Origin: Psychroflexus sp. MES1-P1E
GTDB lineage: Bacteria > Bacteroidota > Bacteroidia > Flavobacteriales > Flavobacteriaceae
Length of the DNA: 35,951 bases
Reading direction: 5' to 3'
Assembly: GCF_002836055.1 (NCBI RefSeq)
Contig: NZ_PJBS01000149.1
Span: 1-35,951, forward strand
The notes beneath the pieces were generated by a model that saw only the letters and a list, made by a program, of their open reading frames with translations, made no database searches and had not been told where the DNA came from. Of this stretch, positions 6,936 through 15,958 are shown piece after piece; positions within the stretch are counted from its first letter, which is position 1; the number at the start of each line of letters is the position of its first letter. A program made the translations under genes and the position numbers.

Positions 6936-8357
6936 TTACTTATAAGTCTGCGGTCCTAAAAAGGCTGTTCGCGTCGTTTCAATCTGTTCATCTCCGCTAA
7001 ATACTGCTATAACAACTTTATCCTTATCACCACTCAGTGAACCCGGATTCAATTCAACAAAAAGCGTCCCTTCTGCCATACCACCTGCAGGAATTGTAAA
7101 GGTGTCTCGGCTTACTATTTCAACGCTTCCCTTATGAGACATCAGTTCAAAACGCACATCTTCAATGTCCGTGTTCGTTTTATTAATAAGTTTATAGGTG
7201 TACACATTGCTTATAAGGTTATCTGCCTTATACTCATAGAGCTGTCCAGGTAGTCTAAAGATATCCGCTTCTACATCGTTACGTAAAAAAAGCATCCCTA
7301 CCAGCACCGAAACCAGTATCCCCAAGACCACGGTATATCCTTTTAAACGCGGAGTGAATTCAAATTTTGTTTTCTTTTCTATATTCTCCTCACTAGCATA
7401 GCGAATTAGACCTTTAGGGAGATCCACCGCTTCCATTATAATATTACAAGCATCTATACAGGCTGTACAGTTAACGCATTCCAGTTGGGTACCGTTCCGT
7501 ATATCTATTCCAGTAGGACATACATCTACACATTGATGGCAATCTATACAGTCCCCTTTTCCCGAAGTTTCACGATCTTCGTTTTTCTTTAATTTGGCAC
7601 GTCCCTCATCCTTTTCTCCACGTTTATGATCGTAGGCAACAACAATAGATTTATCATCGAGTAAGGCGCCCTGCAACCTTCCGTAAGGACAAACGATAAT
7701 ACACACCTGCTCTCTAAACCAGGCAAATACAAAATAGAACACTCCTGTAAAGATCACTAGCGAAATCAAAGTACTTAAATGTTCCATGGGTCCGTCTGTG
7801 ATGTATCGTAGTAAGCGATTACTCCCTATGAGATAGGCTAAGAAAACATTGGCAATTAAAAAGGAAATCACAAAAAAAACAAACCATTTCAAAGAACGCT
7901 TACGGATTTTCTCTTTATTCCAAGGCATTTTCGCGAGACGCTTTTGCTTTCCTCGGTCGCCATCTATCCAATATTCAATCCTACGAAATACCATTTCCAT
8001 AAAAATAGTTTGTGGACAGATCCAGCCGCAGAAGAGTCTTCCAAAGGCAACTGTAAAAAGAATAACGAAAACGACACCAGTAAGCATCATGATCACAAAA
8101 ATGTAAAAATCCTGAGGCCAGAAAGGGAATCCAAAAATATTGAACCGCCGTTCTAAAACATTAAATAACAAAAATTGATGCCCACCAATTTTAATAAAGG
8201 GTGCCGCAAATAGGAAAGTTAAAAGCACATAACTCACATATTTTCGGTATTCGTACCATTTACCAACAGGTTTTTTTGGAAAAATCCAGGCTCTATCTCC
8301 TTCTTCATTTAGCGTTCCAATGGTATCCCTAAAATTATCCTTGCCTTGTTCTGCCAT
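6936..8357 (-). CDS. ccoG: cbb3 oxidase assembly ferredoxin-like protein CcoG
   Basis: A 473-aa membrane iron-sulfur protein (RdxA/FixG family). About five transmembrane segments lie in the first 220 residues and one near residues 340-360. FCGWICP is at Cys110/114 and a CIIVCPYGRLQG segment lies around residue 220-230. Two classical 4Fe-4S motifs follow: Cys270/273/276/280 and Cys294/297/300/304, the second ending CNIIM rather than the usual CP. The C-terminal domain (about 365-473) is an immunoglobulin-like fold typical of the family. CcoG has been reported to reduce Cu(II) for cbb3 oxidase assembly. It lies downstream of the cupin gene and upstream of the cysteine-rich ORF and ccoH. Confidence 0.96.
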   Translation of the reverse strand: MAEQGKDNFRDTIGTLNEEGDRAWIFPKKPVGKWYEYRKYVSYVLLTFLFAAPFIKIGGHQFLLFNVLERRFNIFGFPFWPQDFYIFVIMMLTGVVFVILFTVAFGRLFCGWICPQTIFMEMVFRRIEYWIDGDRGKQKRLAKMPWNKEKIRKRSLKWFVFFVISFLIANVFLAYLIGSNRLLRYITDGPMEHLSTLISLVIFTGVFYFVFAWFREQVCIIVCPYGRLQGALLDDKSIVVAYDHKRGEKDEGRAKLKKNEDRETSGKGDCIDCHQCVDVCPTGIDIRNGTQLECVNCTACIDACNIIMEAVDLPKGLIRYASEENIEKKTKFEFTPRLKGYTVVLGILVSVLVGMLFLRNDVEADIFRLPGQLYEYKADNLISNVYTYKLINKTNTDIEDVRFELMSHKGSVEIVSRDTFTIPAGGMAEGTLFVELNPGSLSGDKDKVVIAVFSGDEQIETTRTAFLGPQTYK

Positions 8358-8436
8358 TATTTTATGTTTTGCCGATATAGATCAGTATTTAAATTTTGAG
8401 CTTTTGGAGCTTTAGATTCTTTATCCTTAAGACGGC

Positions 8437-8733
8437 CTATCCCTCAGTTAAAAAAAGTAGAACTAGTGCATCGTCCCGGGCCACAAGACTATGTCTTAGG
8501 TTCAGAGGAATATCATAACTCTCAAAACAAGCATAACGCCTACTTTCTGTTTCAGTGTTAAAATCAATTTCACCTTGTACAACCATTAACTTAGCTTTAC
8601 AAGGCGCTGAGTGTTCTGCCAATTCCACCCCACGTCCTAAACCTATAGCGATGATGGTCGTATCTCCTCCTTTGTAAATAGTTTTGATGACAGGCTGATC
8701 ACTTACCTTTAACTTTTCTGCTATTTCTTTCAT
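8437..8733 (-). CDS. Small cupin-domain protein in the cbb3 operon
   Basis: A 98-aa single-domain cupin. The strand pattern GRGVELAEHSAPCKAKLMVV, then QGEIDF, then YDIPLNLRHSL matches a short beta-barrel. Of the usual metal ligands only His41 and His81 are evident, with Cys45 nearby, so metal binding is uncertain. It lies 18 bases after ccoP and 79 before ccoG on the same strand, so it is probably co-transcribed with them. Its role in the oxidase system is unknown. It might sense a small ligand or stabilise a copper or heme intermediate, but that is inference. Confidence 0.75.
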   Translation of the reverse strand: MKEIAEKLKVSDQPVIKTIYKGGDTTIIAIGLGRGVELAEHSAPCKAKLMVVQGEIDFNTETESRRYACFESYDIPLNLRHSLVARDDALVLLFLTEG

Positions 8734-8751
8734 ATTTAAGCTTCAGTATTA

Positions 8752-9696
8752 CTATTCTTTAATTATATCTTCAGTCACAGGCTGATCTTTTATCATCGCC
8801 TCTACGTCTTCTACAGACGCCATTGGGTCTACCCAAATTTCACCTTGTGGTTCTTTTGGATCTGAAGGATTGGTGCCATGTAAGCTTAAGACATAGCTGG
8901 CTACCTGTGCCATTTCAGCGGGCTTCAATTCAGCCTTCCAAGACACCATGCCTTTACCAGCACGACCCCCTTCAGAAATAACCTTAAATACATTTTTAAT
9001 TCCTCCACCTAATATCCAATGGTCATCGGTAAGGTTTGGACCTATACCACCACCGCCATCTACCTTGTGGCAGGCGACGCAATTACTAGTAAAAATACCC
9101 TCACCAGCATCTAAGTCACTAGCTTCAGTAAGTCTTACGACTGTATTTATATCGACAAGATCCTTTGCTGTCCTTTTGTAGTCTTCGATTTCAATTTTCG
9201 CTTCGGCTAAAGCAATTTGATATTCTTCAATTTGATCGGTACCGTCAAAAACATGGTAACGAACCATATAAACTATAGCAAAAATGATAGTCGCATAAAA
9301 TCCGTAAACCCACCATGGTGGTAATTTGTTATTCAGTTCGCGAATACCATCATAGTTATGATCCAAAACAATCTCACCCTCTTCTTCTACAGGTTTGGTT
9401 CCCAGCAGGTTTTTGTAAGTGGTCTTGATCCAACTGAACTGGTTTTCTTTGGCCAGAGCAAGGTCCTCATCGTATTTTGCCTGTTTTTCAGGGTTTAGAC
9501 TTCTATACAATATGCTGCTTAGTGCTGCAATACAGACTTCACCAGCAATGTAAATAAGCATGAGTATTCCGTACGCTCCCCACAACCAAGGCTTCTCTAT
9601 AAATATTGAAACCTCCCCTGTTGTCCCACTATAATTCAGGAATAAAAACCCGAAAATTGCAAAGCCTGATAGTCTTAAAAATGCTGCGGTCTTCAT
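8752..9696 (-). CDS. ccoP: cbb3 cytochrome c oxidase subunit III (mono-heme CcoP)
   Basis: A 314-aa subunit with a hydrophobic N-terminal region (about residues 5-60) not present in the short proteobacterial form, a loop, and the conserved CcoP segment DGIRELNNKLPPWWVYGFYATI anchoring a helix near residue 130-148. One cytochrome c domain follows, with CVACH at Cys206-His210 and a likely axial Met250. Proteobacterial CcoP normally has two c-type hemes. A single heme is usual in Bacteroidota. It overlaps the ccoQ stop by four bases (ATGA), so translation is coupled. Confidence 0.96.
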   Translation of the reverse strand: MKTAAFLRLSGFAIFGFLFLNYSGTTGEVSIFIEKPWLWGAYGILMLIYIAGEVCIAALSSILYRSLNPEKQAKYDEDLALAKENQFSWIKTTYKNLLGTKPVEEEGEIVLDHNYDGIRELNNKLPPWWVYGFYATIIFAIVYMVRYHVFDGTDQIEEYQIALAEAKIEIEDYKRTAKDLVDINTVVRLTEASDLDAGEGIFTSNCVACHKVDGGGGIGPNLTDDHWILGGGIKNVFKVISEGGRAGKGMVSWKAELKPAEMAQVASYVLSLHGTNPSDPKEPQGEIWVDPMASVEDVEAMIKDQPVTEDIIKE

Positions 9697-9881
9697 AAGA
9701 TGTCATCTTTTGGGTTATTCTCTAAAGGAATATTACTTACTTCTTGAATATGCTCCTTTTTGGTAGTGAATACCCACCAGAAAAGAGCAACAAAGAAAAC
9801 GAAGAATATGACTAAGGAAATAATAGGGTAGATCTCTACGCCATCTATATTTTCCAAATTGCCTTTTATATATTTCAACAT
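9693..9881 (-). CDS. ccoQ: cbb3 oxidase subunit CcoQ/FixQ
   Basis: A 62-aa protein with one hydrophobic helix (about residues 17-39, ISLVIFFVFFVALFWWVF) and a polar tail. Size, topology and position between ccoNO and ccoP identify it as the CcoQ/FixQ-type subunit that stabilises the complex. Its ATG lies two bases after the ccoNO stop and its end overlaps ccoP by four bases. Confidence 0.9.
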   Translation of the reverse strand: MLKYIKGNLENIDGVEIYPIISLVIFFVFFVALFWWVFTTKKEHIQEVSNIPLENNPKDDIL

Positions 9882-9883
9882 AA

Positions 9884-12088
9884 TTATTGGTTTTTGGTTA
9901 ATGTGACTTCGTCTGGTGACTTAATTTTAAGATCCGTTCCCAACCTTTGCAGGTAGGCGATAAGAGCGACAACTTCACGGTTACGCATTTCTACAAAATC
10001 TTCTCCATTTTCTGCAGCATACTTTTTATCGGCTTCATACGTTTTTACAAAATCGGGATCTGCATATAGATTTTTCTCAATTTGCGCGCCTTGTTCTGCC
10101 ATCCATTCTTGAGCCCGCTCTACCTCTTCCAAACTATAAGGAACTCCAAGTGTAATCATAGCTTCCATTTTGTCTTCCGTCTGACTCTTATCAAGTTTGC
10201 TGTTGATGAGCCATTTATAGGATGGCATTATAGAACCTGACGAGGTGCTTTGTGGATCGTAGAAGTGATTTAAGTGCCAGTTGTCACTGTATTTTCCACC
10301 AACACGAAACAGATCTGGCCCTGTTCGCTTACTTCCCCATAGGAAAGGATGGTCGTAGACATATTCTCCAGATCTCGAATAATCTCCATAGCGTTCTACC
10401 TCACTTCGGAAGGGACGTATCATCTGCGAATGGCAAGACACACAACCTTCTCGTATATAAAGATCTCGACCTTCAAGCTCTAAGGGGGTATACGGTTTTA
10501 CAGTAGATATAATGGGGACATAATCGTCTACAATCAGTGAGGGTATAATTTGCGCCATACCTCCTATTAAAATAGCGATAGTCGCAAAAATGGTGAGTTT
10601 CACTGGTCGTCTTTCCAACCATGAGTGGTAACCTTCTTTAGCAGTCCGCTTTCTAGTCACTCTTTGTAGTGGTTCAGCTTCTGCTAATTCGTCGGTAACC
10701 TCGCCTCCTTGTCTCACGGTTCTTACAACATTATAAAGCATCACAAAGGCTCCTAGAATATAGAGAGTTCCCCCTATTGCCCGCATCCAATACATAGGAA
10801 CGATTTCATTAAGTGTTTCCAAAAAGTTACCATACATAAGGGTTCCATCTGGGTTGAATTGCTTCCACATAGACGCTTGTACAAATCCTGCAACATACAT
10901 GGGTAAGGCGTACATAATAATACCTAAGGTCCCCACCCAAAAGTGAACATTGGCTAGTTTGATAGACCATAATGACGTTTTGAAAAGTCGAGGCACCAAC
11001 CAATATATCATACCAAAAGTCAAGAATCCATTCCAGCCTAAGGCACCCACGTGAACGTGTGCAATAATCCAGTCGCTATAATGAGCAATGGCGTTTACAT
11101 TTTTAAGCGAAAGCAAAGGACCTTCAAAGGTTGCCATACCATAACAAGTAATAGCTACTACCATAAATTTAAGAACTGGATCGGTACGCACTTTATCCCA
11201 AGCCCCCCGTAAGGTTAAAAGTCCATTTATCATACCACCCCAAGACGGAGCAATAAGCATGATGGAAAAAGCTACACCCAGATTTTGTGCCCAATCTGGT
11301 AATGCCGTGTATAACAAGTGGTGAGGTCCTGCCCAGATGTAGATAAAAATCAACGACCAAAAGTGAACGATAGAAAGTTTGTAAGAATATACAGGTCTAT
11401 TTGCCGCTTTAGGCACAAAGTAATACATCAAGCCAAGGAATGGGGTAGTAAGAAAGAATGCAACCGCATTATGTCCATACCACCATTGTACCAAAGCATC
11501 TTGAACTCCTGCATAGACCGAGTAACTTTTTAAAATACTAATAGGCAATTCTACACTGTTTATAATATGAAGAACAGCCACAGTCACAAAAGTTGCTAAG
11601 TAGAACCAAATTGCTACATAGAGATGCCGCTGTCTTCTTTTTAGAATAGTCCCTATTAAGTTGGCGCCAAACGCTACCCAGATAACTGCAATGGCAATAT
11701 CAAAAGGCCATTCTAGCTCTGCATACTCTTTAGAAGTGGTGTAGCCTAATGGTAGAGTGATTGCCGCACCAACTATGATGGCTTGCCAACCCCAATAGTT
11801 AAGGTTGCTCAACCAGTCTTTCCACATACGTGCTTTTAACAAACGCTGTGAAGAATAATAAACCCCAGCAAAGATGGCATTACCTACAAAGGCAAAGATA
11901 ACAGCATTGGTGTGAAGTGGGCGTAACCGCCCAAAACTCAACCACGAAATTCCGTCTGTTACATTTGGAAATAAAAACATAAAGGCCAGCAATAGTCCAA
12001 CGGTCATTCCTACAATACCCCAAAATATGGTGGCATTTACGAACTTCTTCACGATCTTATTATCGTAGTAAAATTGTTCTGTTTGCAT
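9884..12088 (-). CDS. ccoNO: Fused cbb3 cytochrome c oxidase subunits I and II (CcoN-CcoO)
   Basis: A 734-aa fusion. Residues 1 to about 480 are the heme-copper catalytic subunit CcoN, with 12 or more helices. Expected ligands are visible: His59 (LHTNAV, low-spin heme), His206 (WWYGHNAV, CuB), His256/257 (GPHHLL, CuB) and His344/346 (AHVHVG, hemes). After a linker, residues about 500-734 are the mono-heme cytochrome c subunit CcoO, with an anchor helix and the CVSCH motif at Cys549-His553, followed by the CcoO-type SQMIRPF. The fusion is characteristic of Bacteroidota. The complex is the high-affinity terminal oxidase used at low oxygen, coupling cytochrome c oxidation to O2 reduction and proton pumping. 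Confidence 0.97.
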   Translation of the reverse strand: MQTEQFYYDNKIVKKFVNATIFWGIVGMTVGLLLAFMFLFPNVTDGISWLSFGRLRPLHTNAVIFAFVGNAIFAGVYYSSQRLLKARMWKDWLSNLNYWGWQAIIVGAAITLPLGYTTSKEYAELEWPFDIAIAVIWVAFGANLIGTILKRRQRHLYVAIWFYLATFVTVAVLHIINSVELPISILKSYSVYAGVQDALVQWWYGHNAVAFFLTTPFLGLMYYFVPKAANRPVYSYKLSIVHFWSLIFIYIWAGPHHLLYTALPDWAQNLGVAFSIMLIAPSWGGMINGLLTLRGAWDKVRTDPVLKFMVVAITCYGMATFEGPLLSLKNVNAIAHYSDWIIAHVHVGALGWNGFLTFGMIYWLVPRLFKTSLWSIKLANVHFWVGTLGIIMYALPMYVAGFVQASMWKQFNPDGTLMYGNFLETLNEIVPMYWMRAIGGTLYILGAFVMLYNVVRTVRQGGEVTDELAEAEPLQRVTRKRTAKEGYHSWLERRPVKLTIFATIAILIGGMAQIIPSLIVDDYVPIISTVKPYTPLELEGRDLYIREGCVSCHSQMIRPFRSEVERYGDYSRSGEYVYDHPFLWGSKRTGPDLFRVGGKYSDNWHLNHFYDPQSTSSGSIMPSYKWLINSKLDKSQTEDKMEAMITLGVPYSLEEVERAQEWMAEQGAQIEKNLYADPDFVKTYEADKKYAAENGEDFVEMRNREVVALIAYLQRLGTDLKIKSPDEVTLTKNQ

Positions 12089-12167
12089 ATTCTATGAGTT
12101 GATGAATTAAGTTGATTTTAAAATTTGAGTGTTGGTTTTGAAATATAAATACCTCAGCACCTCCTTC

Positions 12168-12395
12168 TTATTTAGGTGAAGTAGTTTCAGATTTGCTTGC
12201 GTCTTTTTTTGATTTTTCTCCATTTAGCTTTCCTTTTTGATCCTTAGTCTTTACCAATTCATTATCAAAAAGCATACGTACTGAAGGAGTATAGGTGTCA
12301 TCGTACTGCCCCTTTTTTACAGAATACACAAAAGCGATAAAAAAAATAATAGCGACTGAAACACTTACGCTAATCAGTAAATAAATGATGCTCAT
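12168..12395 (-). CDS. ccoS: cbb3 oxidase assembly protein CcoS
   Basis: A 75-aa protein with one N-terminal helix (about residues 3-26) and the CcoS signature KKGQYDDTYTPSVRMLFDNE, a longer form of the usual GQFDD-type motif. The tail is Lys/Ser-rich. CcoS is needed to insert the cofactors into the catalytic subunit. It is the first gene of the oxidase operon, 80 bases before ccoNO, and is preceded by an FNR-type promoter. Confidence 0.95.
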   Translation of the reverse strand: MSIIYLLISVSVSVAIIFFIAFVYSVKKGQYDDTYTPSVRMLFDNELVKTKDQKGKLNGEKSKKDASKSETTSPK

Positions 12396-12414
12396 ACCTA
12401 GTTTAATTATGTTG

Positions 12415-12458
12415 TAAAAATATCATGATGATTATCCTTAAAAGATGACTTTTGTCAG
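12415..12458 (-). promoter_or_regulatory. FNR-type box plus -7 element, ccoS operon promoter
   Basis: On the minus strand CTGACAAAAGTCATC (12458 to 12444) contains the perfect 12-bp palindrome TGAC-AAAA-GTCA. TATTTTTA (12422 to 12415) matches TAnnTTTG at seven of eight positions. The box centre (12451) is 29 nt from the first base of the -7 element, the same as at hemN and ccoI. The transcript would start about 10-20 nt before the ccoS ATG. Confidence 0.75.
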
Positions 12459-12585
12459 TCGTTGATAAATAGTTAAAAAAAATAACATTTATCAGTATCT
12501 TATAACCGTCCAAATTGATTCTCGTCGATAGGTTCCGACTCAAAATTGACTTTTCAACACCTTCATTGTTTATCTTGTTTTAAAT

Positions 12586-15018
12586 TCAAAAATTGAATCT
12601 CCTACCTAATAAAAAAGTGCTAAGTGTTGTGAAAATGACAATACTGATGGAGCTTAATGGCATCAAGATAGCCGCTACCACAGGAGATAAATTACCCGTA
12701 AGTGCAAAGCCGAGGCCTATGGTATTATAAAATAAAGAAAAGATAAAGGCGTATTGAATGACGCGTACAGATGCTTTTGAAAGCGACATAAAAGCGGTTA
12801 ATTCCTTTAATTTATTCGCATCAATAATCCCATCGCAAGCTGGAGAAAATACGTTCACATTTTCAGAAACAGCTATACCGATATTACTTTGAGCTAAGGC
12901 TCCGGCATCATTAAGACCATCACCTATCATCATTACTTTTTTTCCGTGTTGTTGAAGCGCTTCTATGAAATTTAATTTGTCATCGGGTTTTTGATTGAAC
13001 TTCAATTGTGCCGATTTTGGTAAGATACTTTTGAGATAGTTTTTTTCACCATCATTATCACCGGAGAGTATAACCAGCTCTGCTGTGTTCCTCATTCCCG
13101 AAAATAAGGTCTCCATACCTTCCCTATACTTGTTATAAAAGACGTAAAAGCCTTTGTATTTATCATTAGTACTTACGTGTACTTGTGTATTTGTAGCATT
13201 TTCTTCTTGCTCCCCACGACCTACAAAAGCATAGCTACCAGCCTTTACACTCGTACTACCGTAAACCCCATAAACCCCCTTTCCTGATACTTCGCTAAAA
13301 TTATCTAACGTAGAAATACCCTGACTTTGAAGCATTTCATACAATGCCCTGCTTAAAGGGTGGTTGGACGCCCTTAAAGTACTCGCAAGAACTTGTTGCT
13401 CGTTTTCGGTGAGTGTTACTCCTTTATAAACGATCAGATTCTTCTGGTGTGACGTCAGTGTTCCTGTCTTGTCAAAAACCACCGTGTCAATTTGAGCCAT
13501 TTGCTCGATAAGACTACTGTCTTTGAGGTACAGCTGTTGTTTACCAAAAATACGCAACATATTACCTAGCGTAAAAGGAGCCGCTAAAGCAATGGCACAA
13601 GGACAGGCTACAATTAAAACCGCAGTGAACACATTGAAGGCTTTTGAAGGATCTAAAATGATCCAAATGATCCCAGCAACAAAGGCTATGCTTAAAATAC
13701 TAATGGTAAAGCGACGGCTAATCTGGTCGGTTAGGTTTTCGAAAGTGGTGGCTTTGGTCTTGCTAAACACTTTATTATTCCAAAGTTGAGTAAGATAGCT
13801 TTGCTCAACAGCTTTGGTCACTTCTATTTCTATGATTCCAGCTTTTTGCTTCCCTCCTGCATAGATTTTATCACCTAAATTTTTAGCAACTGGAGCCGCT
13901 TCCCCAGTGACAAAACTATAATCGATTAATGCATTTCCCTTCATTAAAATTCCATCTGTTGGAATAAGCTCGTGATTTCGAATCAAGATACGATCCCCGG
14001 GTTTGACTTCGTAAACAGGAGTTTGAAGTTCACTTTGTTTTGTTTTAGTAGGTTGACTTTGGATATCACAAGTGTCTTCAGCAACAGCAGTCTCGCTTTT
14101 AATAAGCTGGGTGACTGCAATGGGGAAATAGGATTTGTAGTCTCGCTCAAAAGATAAAAAAGCATACGTTTTTTGCTGAAAAAACTTTCCTAGCAGTAAA
14201 AAAAATACCAAACCTACCATACTATCGAAAAAACCTGTCCCCCAATCCATTATTATTTCTAAGGTAGAGCGAAGGAATAATACCAGAATTCCAATAGCAA
14301 TAGGGACGTCTATGTTTAAAATCCCAACACGCAAGCCTTTAAAGGCTGATATAAAGTAATCTCTCGCAGAGTAGAACACCACCGGTAATGCAAAAGCAAA
14401 CATCAACCAACGAAATAAAAATTTAAACTCGTCTAGCCAGAACTCATTCACTTCAAAATATTCTGGAAAGGACAAAAACATAATATTACCAAAGGCAAAC
14501 CCTGCAACACCGAGTTTATAGATGAGAGATCGGTCTATGTTTTTTTCTTTTTTACTGAAATCTTCCAAAGATATGTTGGGTTCATAGCCAATTCTACATA
14601 ATAAAAGAACTAATTCCTTCAAGCTGATCTCTGAAGAATCATAAGAAATACAAATAGATTTTTGAGGAAAATTTACTAAACCACTTTTAACGGCGGGGTG
14701 GAGCTTATCTAAGTTTTCGAGCACCCAAATGCAAGAGCTACAATGAATGTTTGGGATTACAAATGAAACAACTTGTGTCTCCTGCTCGTCGAACTCCAAT
14801 AACTGATCTATAATATTTTGATTATCCAGATAATCAAAACGGTCTTCAAAATCTAGAGGGGTTTTACCTGGAGTAGCCTGGAGATCGTAATAATAAGTAA
14901 GATCATTCTCGTTGAGAATGTCAAACACAGTTTTGCAACCATTGCAACAGAAATATTTCTCTTGATGTACAATTGCTGGATCAGGGCAAGCATCGCCACA
15001 GTGATAACAAGTTTCCAT
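12586..15018 (-). CDS. ccoI: Copper P1B-type ATPase for cbb3 oxidase assembly (CcoI/FixI)
   Basis: An 810-aa ATPase that moves copper across the inner membrane for the oxidase CuB site. The N-terminus is a Cys-rich putative metal-binding domain (Cys4, 7, 11, 24, 25, 28), as in FixI-type pumps. A heavy-metal-associated domain follows with HCSSC (Cys93/Cys96). The actuator TGEA is at about 371-374, the membrane metal site CPC at Cys472/Cys474, the phosphorylation motif DKTGT at Asp516, and GDGLND lies near residue 698. All key motifs are present, and length is typical for the Bacteroidota form. It precedes ccoS on the same strand with 190 bases between, and both genes have their own FNR-type promoter. 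Confidence 0.96.
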   Translation of the reverse strand: METCYHCGDACPDPAIVHQEKYFCCNGCKTVFDILNENDLTYYYDLQATPGKTPLDFEDRFDYLDNQNIIDQLLEFDEQETQVVSFVIPNIHCSSCIWVLENLDKLHPAVKSGLVNFPQKSICISYDSSEISLKELVLLLCRIGYEPNISLEDFSKKEKNIDRSLIYKLGVAGFAFGNIMFLSFPEYFEVNEFWLDEFKFLFRWLMFAFALPVVFYSARDYFISAFKGLRVGILNIDVPIAIGILVLFLRSTLEIIMDWGTGFFDSMVGLVFFLLLGKFFQQKTYAFLSFERDYKSYFPIAVTQLIKSETAVAEDTCDIQSQPTKTKQSELQTPVYEVKPGDRILIRNHELIPTDGILMKGNALIDYSFVTGEAAPVAKNLGDKIYAGGKQKAGIIEIEVTKAVEQSYLTQLWNNKVFSKTKATTFENLTDQISRRFTISILSIAFVAGIIWIILDPSKAFNVFTAVLIVACPCAIALAAPFTLGNMLRIFGKQQLYLKDSSLIEQMAQIDTVVFDKTGTLTSHQKNLIVYKGVTLTENEQQVLASTLRASNHPLSRALYEMLQSQGISTLDNFSEVSGKGVYGVYGSTSVKAGSYAFVGRGEQEENATNTQVHVSTNDKYKGFYVFYNKYREGMETLFSGMRNTAELVILSGDNDGEKNYLKSILPKSAQLKFNQKPDDKLNFIEALQQHGKKVMMIGDGLNDAGALAQSNIGIAVSENVNVFSPACDGIIDANKLKELTAFMSLSKASVRVIQYAFIFSLFYNTIGLGFALTGNLSPVVAAILMPLSSISIVIFTTLSTFLLGRRFNF

Positions 15019-15038
15019 AATTCACTCTATTCCTCTTG

Positions 15039-15082
15039 CAAAAATGCCATGAAATGGATCCTTAAAAGATGATTTTTGTCAG
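15039..15082 (-). promoter_or_regulatory. FNR-type box plus -7 element, ccoI promoter
   Basis: On the minus strand CTGACAAAAATCATC (15082 to 15068) has the core TGAC-AAAA-ATCA. CATTTTTG (15046 to 15039) matches TAnnTTTG at seven of eight positions. The centre-to--7 distance is 29 nt. About 25 bases around the box are nearly identical to the ccoS promoter, which suggests recent duplication or strong conservation. Confidence 0.75.
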
Positions 15083-15153
15083 TTGACGATTATCTTTTTT
15101 AGGAATAGATTAATATACTGCTGAAAAGAAATGACTATATTATATTAAAAAAA

Positions 15154-15375
15154 ATGAAAATCACTGGTATAACATGTTTAGGTATGACCACATTCCTCTT
15201 ATTAACTGTGGTTATTTTTGCAATGATGAACTTGTCTTTTGGATGGATTTTTTATGCAACCTGTCTAGGGCAGATAGCTTTAATTTATAGTGTCTACAGA
15301 GTTCTGAGAAAGGATTACGCTTCAGATAAGACCTTTAGTGACCTTTATGAAGATAGACCTGATTTAGGTGAATAA
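15154..15375 (+). CDS. Small two-helix membrane protein upstream of the broken fnr
   Basis: A 73-aa protein with two hydrophobic segments (about residues 7-28 and 30-49) and an acidic tail (KTFSDLYEDRPDLGE). It is divergent from ccoI, and its 3' end overlaps the start of the damaged Crp/Fnr frame by eight bases. Small membrane proteins of this design commonly accompany cbb3 clusters in Flavobacteriia as far as I recall, but no function is known to me. The frame looks intact although the gene after it is not. Confidence 0.75.
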   Translation: MKITGITCLGMTTFLLLTVVIFAMMNLSFGWIFYATCLGQIALIYSVYRVLRKDYASDKTFSDLYEDRPDLGE

Positions 15376-15958
15376 TACCCATTATGCTTTACAACTATAT
15401 TTAGACCAAAGGAGGGAGCATGAACATTCACGCTGCGTAAATTGTATCATCAGACAGATTCATAGTTTTAAAGTTCTCAAAAAAAAGGAGTTGAAACAAA
15501 TGTCTGATCATAAAGAAACAAGGAAAGTGAAAAAAAGAGATATTCTTTTTAAAGAGGGCGAACGGTTGAATGGCAGTTTATGATGTCCGCAATGGGATCT
15601 CAAAACTTTCCAAGCTAAGTGGTAAGGGTAAAGATCAAATAGTCAAAGTAGCAGGTAAAGACGAAGTCCTTGGTCAACGCTCTTTAATTACTTCAGAGCA
15701 CACCAACTTATCGGCTACAGCTTTATCGGATATGGATTTATATTATATTCCTAAACACCACATCCAAGGAAGTCTTATGCAGAAACCAGTATTTACAAAT
15801 GCTGCACTGAAGCAAATAGCCACCGAACTTAAAACTGCAGACCATAGCATTGTCAATATGGCTCAAAAAAATATGCGTCAACGTTTACCTGAGGATTTAC
15901 TCTATTTAGATGATAATTTTGGAACCGACGACGAAGACTTTTTATACCTTCAATTTTC
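15368..15958 (+). pseudogene. fnr: Crp/Fnr-family regulator, frameshifted and lacking its HTH domain
   Basis: The N-terminal frame (15368-15583) has the RCVNCIIRQ segment of Bacteroidota FNR homologues and runs to GERLNG. Homology then resumes one base later in another frame (VYDVRNGISKLSKLSGKGKD...), so there is one extra base near 15572-15575. The second frame continues through the cyclic-nucleotide-type barrel and dimer helix (MAQKNMRQRLPEDLLYL) to LQFS. At that point an intact FNR would enter its helix-turn-helix (LSREDIANMVGTATE-like), but here permease sequence begins. The start is also doubtful: GTG at 15368 is in frame, while the ATG at 15420 behind a good purine-rich site is out of frame. 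The product cannot bind DNA. The family member normally encoded here would be the local FNR for the cbb3 genes. Confidence 0.85.

Noticed and set aside
15420-15422. ATG with a good purine-rich upstream site as the true fnr start
   Set aside because: It is out of frame with the RCVNCIIRQ segment and would need yet another frameshift. Noted as a possible further lesion but not used as the start.
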